Assembly: GCA_035561355.1 (NCBI GenBank)
Contig: DATMXS010000095.1
Span: forward strand, 12,909-76,908
Direction: 5' to 3'
Source of the DNA: DATMXS01 sp035561355
GTDB lineage: Bacteria; Acidobacteriota; Terriglobia; Bryobacterales; Bryobacteraceae
DNA length: 64,000 nt
Positions 17,136 through 24,956 of this stretch are shown one piece after another. The position numbers and the translations under genes are program-made. Each line of letters begins with the position of its first letter. Position 1 is the stretch's first letter. The notes below the pieces were generated by a model. It saw only the letters and a list, made by a program, of their open reading frames with translations, made no database searches and was not told where the DNA came from.

Positions 17136-17771
17136 CTAGCGCGGCGTAAGCTCCTTGACGCGCACATTGCGGAATTCGATACGGTAGCCCTCGGCCTCAA
17201 AGCCGATGTAGCCTCGCGGCAGTTCGCACTCGGTAAACTCGCTGACCACTTCGCCGTTCACCGCCAAGCTGATGCGCCGCCCCTCGGACCGAATCTCATA
17301 GAGGTTCCATTCGCCCGCGGGCTTAACACGGTTTTCCTTCATCTGCGGCCTGAGGTTCAGGCGTCCGGGCGCGCCGTTCACGAGCGTGTTGCCGAACAGC
17401 CAGCCGCCCGCGAGCCCGGTCTGGGCTTGGTGCCATAGCTTGCCGTCGGCGCCGTTCCGCACGAAGATGCCGCTGTTATAGCGGGGTTCCCCCTCGAGTT
17501 TGGTGAAGCGCCACTCAGCACGGAGGACGAAATCGCCGAGTTCGCGATCCCAGCGCAGCCATTCGTGGCCGCCGGCGCCGTCGCAGATGAGAACGCCGTC
17601 CTGGACGCTCCATTGGGTCTTGGCATCCAAGGGCTTGTCAGGAGGAATGGCGATCCGGGTCCAACCTTTGAACGAAGCGTCCGGCAGGATATCGCGCCAG
17701 CCGGGATCCTGTGGCGCTTGGGCCAGCAAGGCGCCTGCAGCGAGGAACATCGAAAGAGTACGCAACATCAT
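17136..17771 (-). CDS. Secreted DUF1080 (3-keto-disaccharide hydrolase-like) protein
   Basis: The product has 211 residues. The start at 17771 is chosen because GGAGGGG lies upstream and a signal peptide follows directly (MMLRTLSMFLAAGALLAQ). The DUF1080 concanavalin-like fold is recognised by GWTRIA near the N-terminus, WSVQDGVLICDGAGG, GDFVLRAEWRF, YNSGIFVRN, GEWNLYEIRSEGRRI and GYIGFEAEG. The family includes 3-keto-glucoside hydrolases and many uncharacterised secreted proteins of Acidobacteria and Planctomycetes. It lies between fabD and the PPIase gene, all three within short gaps. Confidence 0.85.
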   Translation of the reverse strand: MMLRTLSMFLAAGALLAQAPQDPGWRDILPDASFKGWTRIAIPPDKPLDAKTQWSVQDGVLICDGAGGHEWLRWDRELGDFVLRAEWRFTKLEGEPRYNSGIFVRNGADGKLWHQAQTGLAGGWLFGNTLVNGAPGRLNLRPQMKENRVKPAGEWNLYEIRSEGRRISLAVNGEVVSEFTECELPRGYIGFEAEGYRIEFRNVRVKELTPR

Positions 17772-17817
17772 GGCGGACCCCTCCTTCGAGGCCCGCCCTG
17801 AATTGTAACCGGCCAGG

Positions 17818-18747
17818 CTACGCCACCGGGGCGTTGAGTTTTTCAACGTCTGCCGCTTCGCCGAGCTTCATGCCCTTGAGCGCCGGATCAATGGAGCGGA
17901 GCATCCCGGTGAGCACCTGGCCCGCGCCGGCTTCGATACAGCGCTCAACGCCCAGTGCGGCGAGGCGCCGGACGGAATCAGCCCAGCGGACAGTACCCGA
18001 AACCTGTTCGATTAAGCCTTGGCGCGCCTCGGCGCCGCTGCGCGTCTCGACAGCTGTAACGTTCTGGATGAGCGGGACCTCGAGCTCGGCGAACGCGGTC
18101 GCCTGGAGGTCAACGGCGAGCCGATCCTGGGCAGGCTTCATCAGCGGGCAATGGAACGGGGCGCTGACGGGAAGCATCACCGCGCGCTTGGCGCCGGCGG
18201 CTTTGGCCATGTCGGCCGCACGCTGTACCGCGCCCGCGTGGCCGGCTATGACCACTTGATCCGGAGAATTAATGTTGGCGGCGGTGACGACCTCGCCCTG
18301 TGCCGCTTCGGCAAGGATGCCTTCGAGTTTGCCTTCGGGCAGCCTCAGAAGGGCGGCCATGGCGCCGACCCCCGCGGGAACGGCCTGCTGCATGTACTGG
18401 CCGCGCTTGCGGACCAGGCGGAGCGCGTCCGCAAATTTCAGGCTGCCAGCGGCCACCAGGGCGGAATACTCGCCCAGGCTGTGGCCAGCGACGTAGTCCG
18501 GCCGGAACCCCTGTTCCGAGAGGACGCGAAACGCGGCGGTGGAGACGGCGAGCAGCGCCGGCTGAGTGTTTTCAGTGAGCTTGAGGGCCTCGTCCGGCCC
18601 CTCGAAGCACAACTTTGAGAGTGCGAAGCCGAGCGCTTCATCGGCTTCCTCGAAAACGGCGCGGGCGGCCGGGTACGAATCGGCCAGGCTCTTGCCCATG
18701 CCCGCGAACTGCGAGCCTTGGCCGGGAAACAGGAAGGCGGTTGTCAT
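17818..18747 (-). CDS. fabD: Malonyl-CoA:ACP transacylase
   Basis: The product has 309 residues from the ATG at 18747, giving the standard start MTTAFLFPGQGSQFAGMG. The nucleophile elbow GHSLGEYSALVA holds the catalytic Ser at about residue 88, the LRKRGQYMQ-like segment holds the carboxylate-binding Arg, and APFHCPLM holds the catalytic His at about 195. It loads malonyl groups on acyl carrier protein for fatty acid synthesis. The other fab genes are not nearby. A TACAAT hexamer 12 bases upstream of the ATG may drive it and the downstream DUF1080 and PPIase genes. Confidence 0.95.
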   Translation of the reverse strand: MTTAFLFPGQGSQFAGMGKSLADSYPAARAVFEEADEALGFALSKLCFEGPDEALKLTENTQPALLAVSTAAFRVLSEQGFRPDYVAGHSLGEYSALVAAGSLKFADALRLVRKRGQYMQQAVPAGVGAMAALLRLPEGKLEGILAEAAQGEVVTAANINSPDQVVIAGHAGAVQRAADMAKAAGAKRAVMLPVSAPFHCPLMKPAQDRLAVDLQATAFAELEVPLIQNVTAVETRSGAEARQGLIEQVSGTVRWADSVRRLAALGVERCIEAGAGQVLTGMLRSIDPALKGMKLGEAADVEKLNAPVA

Positions 18748-18759
18748 GGTAAGCCATTC

Positions 18760-18765
18760 ATTGTA
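18760..18765 (-). promoter_or_regulatory. -10-like hexamer TACAAT for fabD
   Basis: TACAAT lies 12 bases before the fabD ATG on the minus strand. It supports the short start (18747) and a leader of about five bases. Confidence 0.45.
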
Positions 18766-18890
18766 CGACGGGGTAACCTGTTGGACCGGGTGTACGCCGT
18801 GACAAAATGGGCTTGTAAAGCCGGGGCTCGGAGCGTGCGGCGTCTCGCCGCAGGAAAAGCCCACGGGAAGCAAGTGTAAACGAGGATTCT

Positions 18891-21800
18891 GTGCGCCTCT
18901 CGGAAATCTGCGTTCAACGGCCTATTTTCGCGTTCATGCTCATCTCGTTCCTGACGGTGATGGGCGTGTTCAGCTTCATGGATCTCGGGGTGGACCTTTT
19001 CCCCCGCAGTGATCCCGCGACCGTGTTCGTGCGCGTCCAGTTGCCCGGCGCGAGTCCGGAGGAGATGAGCACGCAGGTGGTCATGCCGCTGGAAGAGGCG
19101 ATCGCCTCGGTGAGCGGTATCGACGAACTTCGCGCCATCGTGGCTGAAGGCAACGCCAACATCATCGTCACGTTTGTCCTGGAGCGCGACATCGGCGAGG
19201 CCGCTGAAGACGTGCGCGAGAAAGTGGCGGGCGCGGTGCGCCAGTTGCCGCCGAACGTGCTGCCGCCGGTGGTGCAGAAGGCCGATCCCGACAGCGACGC
19301 AATCATCACTCTCGCACTCAGCGGCGAGCGGCCGGTCCGCGAGATCACCGAAATCGCCGACAAGCAGGTGCGGCGCGCGCTCGAGACAGTGGACGGCGTC
19401 GCATCCGTAAGCATCATGGGCGGCCGCTACCGCCAGGTCAACGTATTCATGGACCTGGACAAGCTATCGGCATACAACCTGACACCGCAGGACGTGGAAC
19501 GGGCGCTGCGGTCCGAGAACGTCGAAGCTCCTGGCGGGCGAGTGGTGCGCGGATCTACCGAGGTCGGCGTCCGAACCCTCGGCCGTGTGGACCAGATCCC
19601 ACATTTCAACGACATCATTATCAAGAGCGTGGGCGGAGCGCCGGTGCGCATCCGCGACATCGGCCGGGTCGAAGACGGCATGGCGGAGAAGCGCAGCTTC
19701 GCCTACTACAACACGAAGCCCGGTTTGGTTTTGGAAGTCCGGCGGCAGAACGGCACCAACACCGTGCAGGTTGTGGCAGGTATCAAGCAGAAGCTGGACG
19801 CCATCCAGAATGACCTGCCGTCCGGCGTCAAACTCGACGTCATCAAGGATCAGGCGACGTACATCAAAGCTTCCGTCGCCGCGCTCGAGGAGCACCTGAT
19901 CCTGGGCAGCCTGCTGGCTTCGATCATCGTCTGGCTGTTCATTCGCGACTGGCGCACCGTGCTGATCAGCGCGATTGCGATTCCCACCTCGATCGTCACC
20001 ACGTTTACCTTGATGCGTGTCATGGATTTCACCCTGAACTCCATGACGCTACTAGGCTTAACGTTGGCCGTAGGTATAGTGATCGACGACGCCATCATCG
20101 TCCTGGAGAACATTTACAGGCACATCGAGGAGAAGAATCTGCCGCCCATGGAGGCGGCGGTCAAGGCGACCCAGGAGATCGCCCTCGCGGTCATGGCGAC
20201 GACGATCTCGCTCGTGATCATTTTCGTGCCGATCGCCTTCATGACAGGGTACGCGCGCCGCTACCTCAACCAGTTCGGCTGGACCATGGCGTTCTCGATC
20301 CTGGTCTCGATGCTGGTAGCGTTCACGCTGACACCTACGCTCAGCGCCCGCGTACTGAAGCGGCGAACCGGCGGCAGCGGTCACTCGCACGGAGCGCACA
20401 AGGGCGGGTTCATGGACCGCAAGTACGTCGGCCTGCTCGATTGGTCCCTGCGGCACCGCGGAGTGATTATCAGCATTGCGGTTGTGACTTTCCTTTCGAC
20501 GTTCGTGGTGTACCGCTTCATTGGCCGCGACTGGATGCCGGAGGAGGACCAGAGCGAGCTTTCCGTCAACATGGAGCTGCCGGAAGGCACCTCGATCACC
20601 GAAACCGAGCGTGTGACGATCGAGGCAGCGAACAGGATCGCCAAGATCCCGGGGGTCATCGCGGTCGTCCCGGCCAGCACGAGCTTCCTGGAGCGCGTGA
20701 CGCAATCGTCCACGACGGTGCTGCTGGCGCCCCCCAGCGAGCGTGGCGACATTCAGGAGATGGGCCAGAAAGTGCGTGCTGTGCTGCGGGATTACCCTTA
20801 CACGCGGCCGCGCTTATCGTTCCCGAACGCTCTCGGCGGCCGCGATACGTTCTCGCCTATCCGCGTCGCGCTACTCGGTCCGGAATTGGGGCCACTGGTG
20901 GCTCTTGCCAAAAAGGCCAACACCGACCTGCTCAGCGTGCCCTCCATCAGCGACGTGCGCGTCAACCTTAACCTGAACAACCCCGAGCTTCAGGTGAACA
21001 TCGACCGGACCCGCGCCTCGGACCTCGGCGTGCGCGTATCCGATATCGCCGGCGCGGTGCGCCTGCTGATGTCCGGCGATGACGAGATCTCGACCTTCAA
21101 GGAAGGTTCCGAACAGTATCCGGTCACCATGAGGCTGATGCCGGGGCAGCGTGACGACCCGGCGGTTTTTACCCGGATGCTGGTGCCGTCGGCCAAACTA
21201 GGGCTGATCCGCCTGGACAGTGTTGCCCGGCTGGAGCGCGGCCTCGGTCCGAGTCGCATTGACCGTTTGAACAGGCAGTTCTCAGTGGGTGTGTACGCAA
21301 ACGTGGCTCCGGGGCACTCGCTGGGTGAAGCGGCGGCCGATACACAGGCCGCGATCGACCGGATCGGTTTGCCCTCGGGCTATGGCATGTCCTTCTCCGG
21401 GCAGGTGAAGGTGCTCGAGGAGACCACGCAGAACATGGTGCTCGCGTTCGGACTTGCCTCCATCTTCATGTTCATGGTGCTGGCGGCGCAGTTCGAAAGT
21501 CTGGTACACCCGTTCATCATTCTGCTCACGCTTCCGCTTTCAATCCCGTTTGCGCTCCTTTCGCTGATCGGAACAGGCCGTTCTCTAAACCTGTTCAGCG
21601 CGCTTGGCGTGCTGCTGCTGCTCGGCATCGTGAAGAAGAACGGCATCCTCCAGATCGATTACATGAACCGCCTGCTCCGTGAGGGCCGCCCCTTGCATGA
21701 CGCCATCCTGGAAGCGAACCGGGTGCGGCTCCGACCGATTCTGATGACAACGTTTGCGATCGTCGCCGGTCTGATCCCGACCGCGCTGGGAATCGGCGTG

Positions 21801-21974
21801 GGCGCTTCACAGCGCTCGGCGATCGCGGTGACCATCATCGGCGGGCAAACGCTCTGTTTGCTGCTCACGCTCCTGGTGGTGCCGGTGGCGTACTCGCTGG
21901 TGGAGGATGCCAGGGAACGGTTGGCGCGGCGTAAAATGGCACGCGTCGCGGTGCCGGCGACCACGGGCGATTAG
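18891..21974 (+). CDS. RND multidrug efflux permease, HAE1/AcrB type
   Basis: The product has 1027 residues from a GTG at 18891, full length for the family. The N-terminus MRLSEICVQRPIFAFMLISFL is the usual TM1. Proton-relay residues are present: the double Asp in GIVIDDAIIVLEN (TM4, about 405) and the Lys in GIVKKNGILQIDY (TM10, about 915). Twelve membrane segments and two large periplasmic loops are visible. A short His-rich cytoplasmic loop, GGSGHSHGAHKGG, lies at about residue 500. No membrane-fusion protein, outer-membrane channel or regulator is adjacent, so the adaptor must be supplied from elsewhere. A strong hairpin follows the stop. Confidence 0.92.
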   Translation: MRLSEICVQRPIFAFMLISFLTVMGVFSFMDLGVDLFPRSDPATVFVRVQLPGASPEEMSTQVVMPLEEAIASVSGIDELRAIVAEGNANIIVTFVLERDIGEAAEDVREKVAGAVRQLPPNVLPPVVQKADPDSDAIITLALSGERPVREITEIADKQVRRALETVDGVASVSIMGGRYRQVNVFMDLDKLSAYNLTPQDVERALRSENVEAPGGRVVRGSTEVGVRTLGRVDQIPHFNDIIIKSVGGAPVRIRDIGRVEDGMAEKRSFAYYNTKPGLVLEVRRQNGTNTVQVVAGIKQKLDAIQNDLPSGVKLDVIKDQATYIKASVAALEEHLILGSLLASIIVWLFIRDWRTVLISAIAIPTSIVTTFTLMRVMDFTLNSMTLLGLTLAVGIVIDDAIIVLENIYRHIEEKNLPPMEAAVKATQEIALAVMATTISLVIIFVPIAFMTGYARRYLNQFGWTMAFSILVSMLVAFTLTPTLSARVLKRRTGGSGHSHGAHKGGFMDRKYVGLLDWSLRHRGVIISIAVVTFLSTFVVYRFIGRDWMPEEDQSELSVNMELPEGTSITETERVTIEAANRIAKIPGVIAVVPASTSFLERVTQSSTTVLLAPPSERGDIQEMGQKVRAVLRDYPYTRPRLSFPNALGGRDTFSPIRVALLGPELGPLVALAKKANTDLLSVPSISDVRVNLNLNNPELQVNIDRTRASDLGVRVSDIAGAVRLLMSGDDEISTFKEGSEQYPVTMRLMPGQRDDPAVFTRMLVPSAKLGLIRLDSVARLERGLGPSRIDRLNRQFSVGVYANVAPGHSLGEAAADTQAAIDRIGLPSGYGMSFSGQVKVLEETTQNMVLAFGLASIFMFMVLAAQFESLVHPFIILLTLPLSIPFALLSLIGTGRSLNLFSALGVLLLLGIVKKNGILQIDYMNRLLREGRPLHDAILEANRVRLRPILMTTFAIVAGLIPTALGIGVGASQRSAIAVTIIGGQTLCLLLTLLVVPVAYSLVEDARERLARRKMARVAVPATTGD

Positions 21975-21986
21975 ATCTGTTTCACC

Positions 21987-22027
21987 GCGGCTTGTGGCGT
22001 CCGGGGCCTCGGACGGTCACAAGCCGC
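21987..22027 (+). terminator. Hairpin terminator after the RND pump gene
   Basis: GCGGCTTGTG (21987-21996) pairs with CACAAGCCGC (22018-22027), with an inner GTCCG/CGGAC stem. It begins 12 bases after the RND stop codon. The following CATTTTCTTC is only weakly U-rich. Confidence 0.6.
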
Positions 22028-22120
22028 ATTCCGCATCGGACATTTTCTTCAAAATTCTGACAACCTTCGCATGCCGAACTGCGTCCATTCAGGTGAACAG
22101 GGGGGAGAGAGGGCATCACC

Positions 22121-22318
22121 ATGACGAATGTGACGAGCATCCCGGTCAGGAAGGAAGTGAAGGGCTGGGCGTACTGCCCTATCTGCACACACACCGTCGA
22201 AGCCACTGTCGTTTCCGGGGGACGGAAGTCGTACGTCAAACCCGGGTCGAAGTGCCCGCGGTGTACTTCTTCGCTTGAAGCGGGCGTCGTGATCCGCACA
22301 GAGCCCATTGCCGCGTAG
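22121..22318 (+). CDS. Zinc-ribbon mini-protein, 65 residues
   Basis: The product has 65 residues with two CxxC knuckles, YCPIC (19-23) and KCPRC (about 44-48), separated by a basic beta-like stretch (VVSGGRKSYVKPGS). This is a typical zinc-ribbon layout. A purine-rich GGGGGGAGAGAGG lies about ten bases before the ATG as a ribosome-binding site. It has no signal peptide and no named family. It lies between two hairpins, so it is probably a single-gene transcript. Its role is unknown; nucleic-acid or protein binding is plausible. Confidence 0.65.
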   Translation: MTNVTSIPVRKEVKGWAYCPICTHTVEATVVSGGRKSYVKPGSKCPRCTSSLEAGVVIRTEPIAA

Positions 22319-22332
22319 CCGGCGGGCATGTC

Positions 22333-22370
22333 GGCCGGCCGGGATCCGCGCCGCCGATCCCGGTTCGGCC
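22333..22370 (+). terminator. Hairpin between the two zinc-ribbon genes
   Basis: CCGGGATC (22339-22346) pairs with GATCCCGG (22356-22363), and GGCCG/CGGCC extend the stem outside. It follows the 65-residue gene by about 15 bases; TTACAC follows rather than a U-run. Confidence 0.5.
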
Positions 22371-22454
22371 TTACACAGCGAGTACACTGAAGTGAACTGG
22401 CTTTTTGAGCCGTAGTAGGTTAGAGTCGCCCTTAGCGGCTCGAGGAATCAACAA

Positions 22455-22679
22455 ATGAAGAAGAAAAGGACGCCCGCGACGGAACCCGTGATCCCGAGCG
22501 AGCTCCTCGCAAAGGCGAAAAACTCCGTCCACCCGGACAAGCTTCCGGTGAAGCCCTCGAAGTGTGTCGTCTGCGGCGCCGAGTGCGCTCCTACATCGGC
22601 GGAGCAGTTGTGCTGGGTTTGCCGGCGACTGAAGATCAGCGCCTGGCACGAATCCGAACAGATGCCCGCTCAGGAGTAA
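22455..22679 (+). CDS. Zinc-ribbon-like mini-protein, 74 residues
   Basis: The product has 74 residues. A basic N-terminal helix-like part (MKKKRTPATEP to LPVKPSK) is followed by CVVCGAEC and LCWVCRRLK, giving two CxxC knuckles at about residues 37-57 and an acidic tail. GAGGAA lies seven bases before the ATG. Its last ten bases overlap convergently with the end of the ornithine-cyclodeaminase-like gene. No family is recognised. The position after another zinc-ribbon gene may be coincidence, as a hairpin separates them. Confidence 0.65.
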   Translation: MKKKRTPATEPVIPSELLAKAKNSVHPDKLPVKPSKCVVCGAECAPTSAEQLCWVCRRLKISAWHESEQMPAQE

Positions 22680-23584
22680 AAGAGCGGCAGCCGCCGTTCA
22701 ATTCCCTGCTCGAACAGATAGCCTGCTGCAGCCACGTCCTCGACACCTAAACCGTTCGATTTGAATATTGTGATGGCGCCGGGATTGTGCGGGCGGACTT
22801 CCACGTTCTGGAGCTCCAGCACCCGCTCCCAGCCTTGTTCATCCAGGGACAGCAAAAGATCGCCCGACTCCATCCGCGCCTGTTCCAAAGAATCGGTGGC
22901 AATCAGGGACGCACGGTGAACCAGATCGGCCGGAATCTCACGGCGCTTCGCCTGATTTGATCCAATGGCATTCACGTGCGCACCGGGCTTTACCCAGGCG
23001 CTATCCAGAACGGGCTCGCGGGCGTTCGTCGCGGTGACGACGATGTCGGCGTTCCGTACCGCTTCTTCGGCAGTCGCGACAGCTTCGACCGGTTCGCCGA
23101 ATTCCGCGGCGAGTGCGCGCCTGCGTTCCTCGGAACGGCTCCACACATGTACCTGTTCGAGGCGGCGGACCGCGAGAAGAGCTTCGATCTGGCTGCGGGC
23201 CTGGAAGCCGGCTCCAATCACACCGGCAGTGCGGGCATCCGGGCGGGCCATTACATCGGTAGCGTATCCGGTCACGGCGCCGGTGCGGATCCGGCCCAGC
23301 CAGTTCGCCTCCAACATCGCGAGGGGCTTGCCATCCTCGGCGGAATAGAGTGTAACCAGGAACCATGCGCCGCTCCTGGATGTGGAGTACGTCTTGGTTC
23401 CGAGGTACTTCGGAGTGGCTCCGGCGAGCTGATGCAGAACGACGCCGGAGGGCGTCACGAGCCGGCGGCGCGGCTGGTTCTGCGCTCGGCCGGCCTTGAG
23501 GTCGGCAAATACCTCGCGCATCAGGCCTATGGCCGTGTTCATCGGCAGCAGGCGGCGGACGTCATCTTCGGTGAAGTAGAGCAT
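22670..23584 (-). CDS. Ornithine cyclodeaminase/mu-crystallin family NAD(P)-dependent enzyme
   Basis: The product has 304 residues, the usual family length. The Rossmann motif GVIGAGFQARSQIEALL lies at about residue 120, preceded by the substrate-side block LGRIRTGAVTGYATDVMARPDA. DIVVTATNAREPVL and VNAIGSNQAKRREIP complete the signature. Members include ornithine cyclodeaminase, alanine dehydrogenase (archaeal type) and delta-1-pyrroline-2-carboxylate reductase; sequence alone does not decide which. It starts eight bases after the HAD-hydrolase gene stop, so the two form an operon. Confidence 0.85.
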   Translation of the reverse strand: MLYFTEDDVRRLLPMNTAIGLMREVFADLKAGRAQNQPRRRLVTPSGVVLHQLAGATPKYLGTKTYSTSRSGAWFLVTLYSAEDGKPLAMLEANWLGRIRTGAVTGYATDVMARPDARTAGVIGAGFQARSQIEALLAVRRLEQVHVWSRSEERRRALAAEFGEPVEAVATAEEAVRNADIVVTATNAREPVLDSAWVKPGAHVNAIGSNQAKRREIPADLVHRASLIATDSLEQARMESGDLLLSLDEQGWERVLELQNVEVRPHNPGAITIFKSNGLGVEDVAAAGYLFEQGIERRLPLFYS

Positions 23585-23592
23585 GTGTATCC

Positions 23593-24276
23593 TCAGAAGT
23601 GCCGGCGGAGATCGGTGAGGCGCTCCACCGTGATGAGCCTTCCGTTTGCGCGAACTTCCTCATGCTCGAGGGACCATGTGCGCGGATGCGGTACGTAAAC
23701 CGCGCCTAGCCCTGCCTCGAGCGCCGGATTGATATCCGAACGGGGCGAATTGCCGACCATCCAGGTGAGCTTCCGCTCGAGTCCGCGGCACGCCACTAAC
23801 TCGGAGTATGAAGCGGCGTTTTTTTCGCGCACGATAACGATTTGCGAGAAGTGCGTTGCCAGGCCCGAGGCATCTACCTTCATCTGCTGCTCATCCTGAG
23901 TGCCCTTCGTGAAGAGCATCAGGTCGTGGCGCGAGGCAAGTTCCGCAAGCGTTTCGGCAACGCCGTCGATCAACTCGACCGGCTGCTCCAGAATTCGCTC
24001 GGCGAAGGCCATCACACGCGCGCGGTCGTCCGGCCCGATACGGCGTTCACACAGGCGTTCATAACACTGGCTCAGGTTGCGTCCGAAGTTCAGCGCGCCG
24101 TAGCCGTGGAGCTCGCGGTTGACGATCTCGATTTCATCGAGCACGGCCCGCACCTCCGGCGGGGAGAGCCGCGAGTGGGCGAGGTACTCGCAGAACTCCT
24201 CGAAGGCACGCTCGAAGTAAACGTTATTCTCCCAGAGCGTGTCGTCGGCGTCGAAGATCAGAGTCTGGCGGGTCAC
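23593..24276 (-). CDS. HAD-superfamily hydrolase
   Basis: The product has 227 residues from the GTG at 24276, which gives VTRQTLIFDADDTLWENN. This is HAD motif I (DADDT) at the correct distance from the N-terminus; longer upstream starts add low-quality sequence. Motif II is LFTKGTQ (about 122), motif III a Lys around EKNAASY, and motif IV GNSPRSDINPALEAGL. A helical cap lies between motifs I and II. It is probably a small-molecule phosphatase of the haloacid dehalogenase/phosphoglycolate-phosphatase-like class. It is the first gene of a two-gene operon with the cyclodeaminase-like enzyme. Confidence 0.85.
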   Translation of the reverse strand: MTRQTLIFDADDTLWENNVYFERAFEEFCEYLAHSRLSPPEVRAVLDEIEIVNRELHGYGALNFGRNLSQCYERLCERRIGPDDRARVMAFAERILEQPVELIDGVAETLAELASRHDLMLFTKGTQDEQQMKVDASGLATHFSQIVIVREKNAASYSELVACRGLERKLTWMVGNSPRSDINPALEAGLGAVYVPHPRTWSLEHEEVRANGRLITVERLTDLRRHF

Positions 24277-24425
24277 GCTATCCGAGTAGCTCCGGAAGGG
24301 CGGTCTGGGGCGTGTAAGGTGTTGAATCGAACGGCGGCAATCGATGCGGCTGCATGCTACTATTATGGCGTTCCGAACTGAGACTCGCTGGTCCGAATGC
24401 GCGCGCATCGATTGAAAGCACCACG

Positions 24426-24956
24426 ATGATTCTGAAGCTCGTCCGAACACCGGGAATCTACCTGGTCGGCTTCATGGGAAGCGGCAAGAGTACGATCGGC
24501 CGCGCGCTCGCGGACCGGCTCGGCTGGAGCTTCGTCGACCTTGACCGTGAGATCGAAGCCGAACAAGGCATGACGATCGCTGAGATGTTTGATCGATTCG
24601 GCGAGGAACATTTCCGCAAGGTCGAAACAGAAGCGATCCGGAAACGGGCCAGGCGTGTGCGGGGCGGGCATCCCGTGGTGATGGCGCTAGGGGGCGGCGC
24701 GTTTACGCGCCCTGAGAACTGTGAAGTGCTCGGGGACAATGGGGTTACCGTGTGGCTCGATTGCCCGTTGGAAGTGGCCCGGCAGCGACTGGCCGGGTGT
24801 ACTGTGCGGCCTCTCGCGCGCGATCCCGAGAGGTTGGCGGAGCTATACGAGATCCGCCGCGCCCAGTACGCCTGCGCGGATTACCGGATCGATGCCGCCG
24901 CTGAGAACCCGGAGCCGGTTGTCGATGCCATCTGTAAACTCCCGATCTTTAAGTAA
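24426..24956 (+). CDS. aroK: Shikimate kinase
   Basis: The product has 176 residues from the ATG at 24426 (MILKLVRTPGIYLVG). The P-loop GFMGSGKST lies at about residues 15-23. Shikimate-binding DLDREIE and the FRKVETEAIR helix follow, then the glycine-rich ALGGGAF, and the lid with RPLARDPERL. It phosphorylates shikimate in aromatic amino acid synthesis. An earlier in-frame ATG at 24354 would add residues with no family match. The 3' end overlaps the start of gckA by 32 bases in another frame, so translation is probably coupled. Confidence 0.93.
   Translation: MILKLVRTPGIYLVGFMGSGKSTIGRALADRLGWSFVDLDREIEAEQGMTIAEMFDRFGEEHFRKVETEAIRKRARRVRGGHPVVMALGGGAFTRPENCEVLGDNGVTVWLDCPLEVARQRLAGCTVRPLARDPERLAELYEIRRAQYACADYRIDAAAENPEPVVDAICKLPIFK

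Noticed and set aside
24358..24363. TACTAT as a leaderless promoter for aroK
   Set aside because: It lies more than 60 bases before the supported start at 24426, so it does not fit the short-distance pattern.
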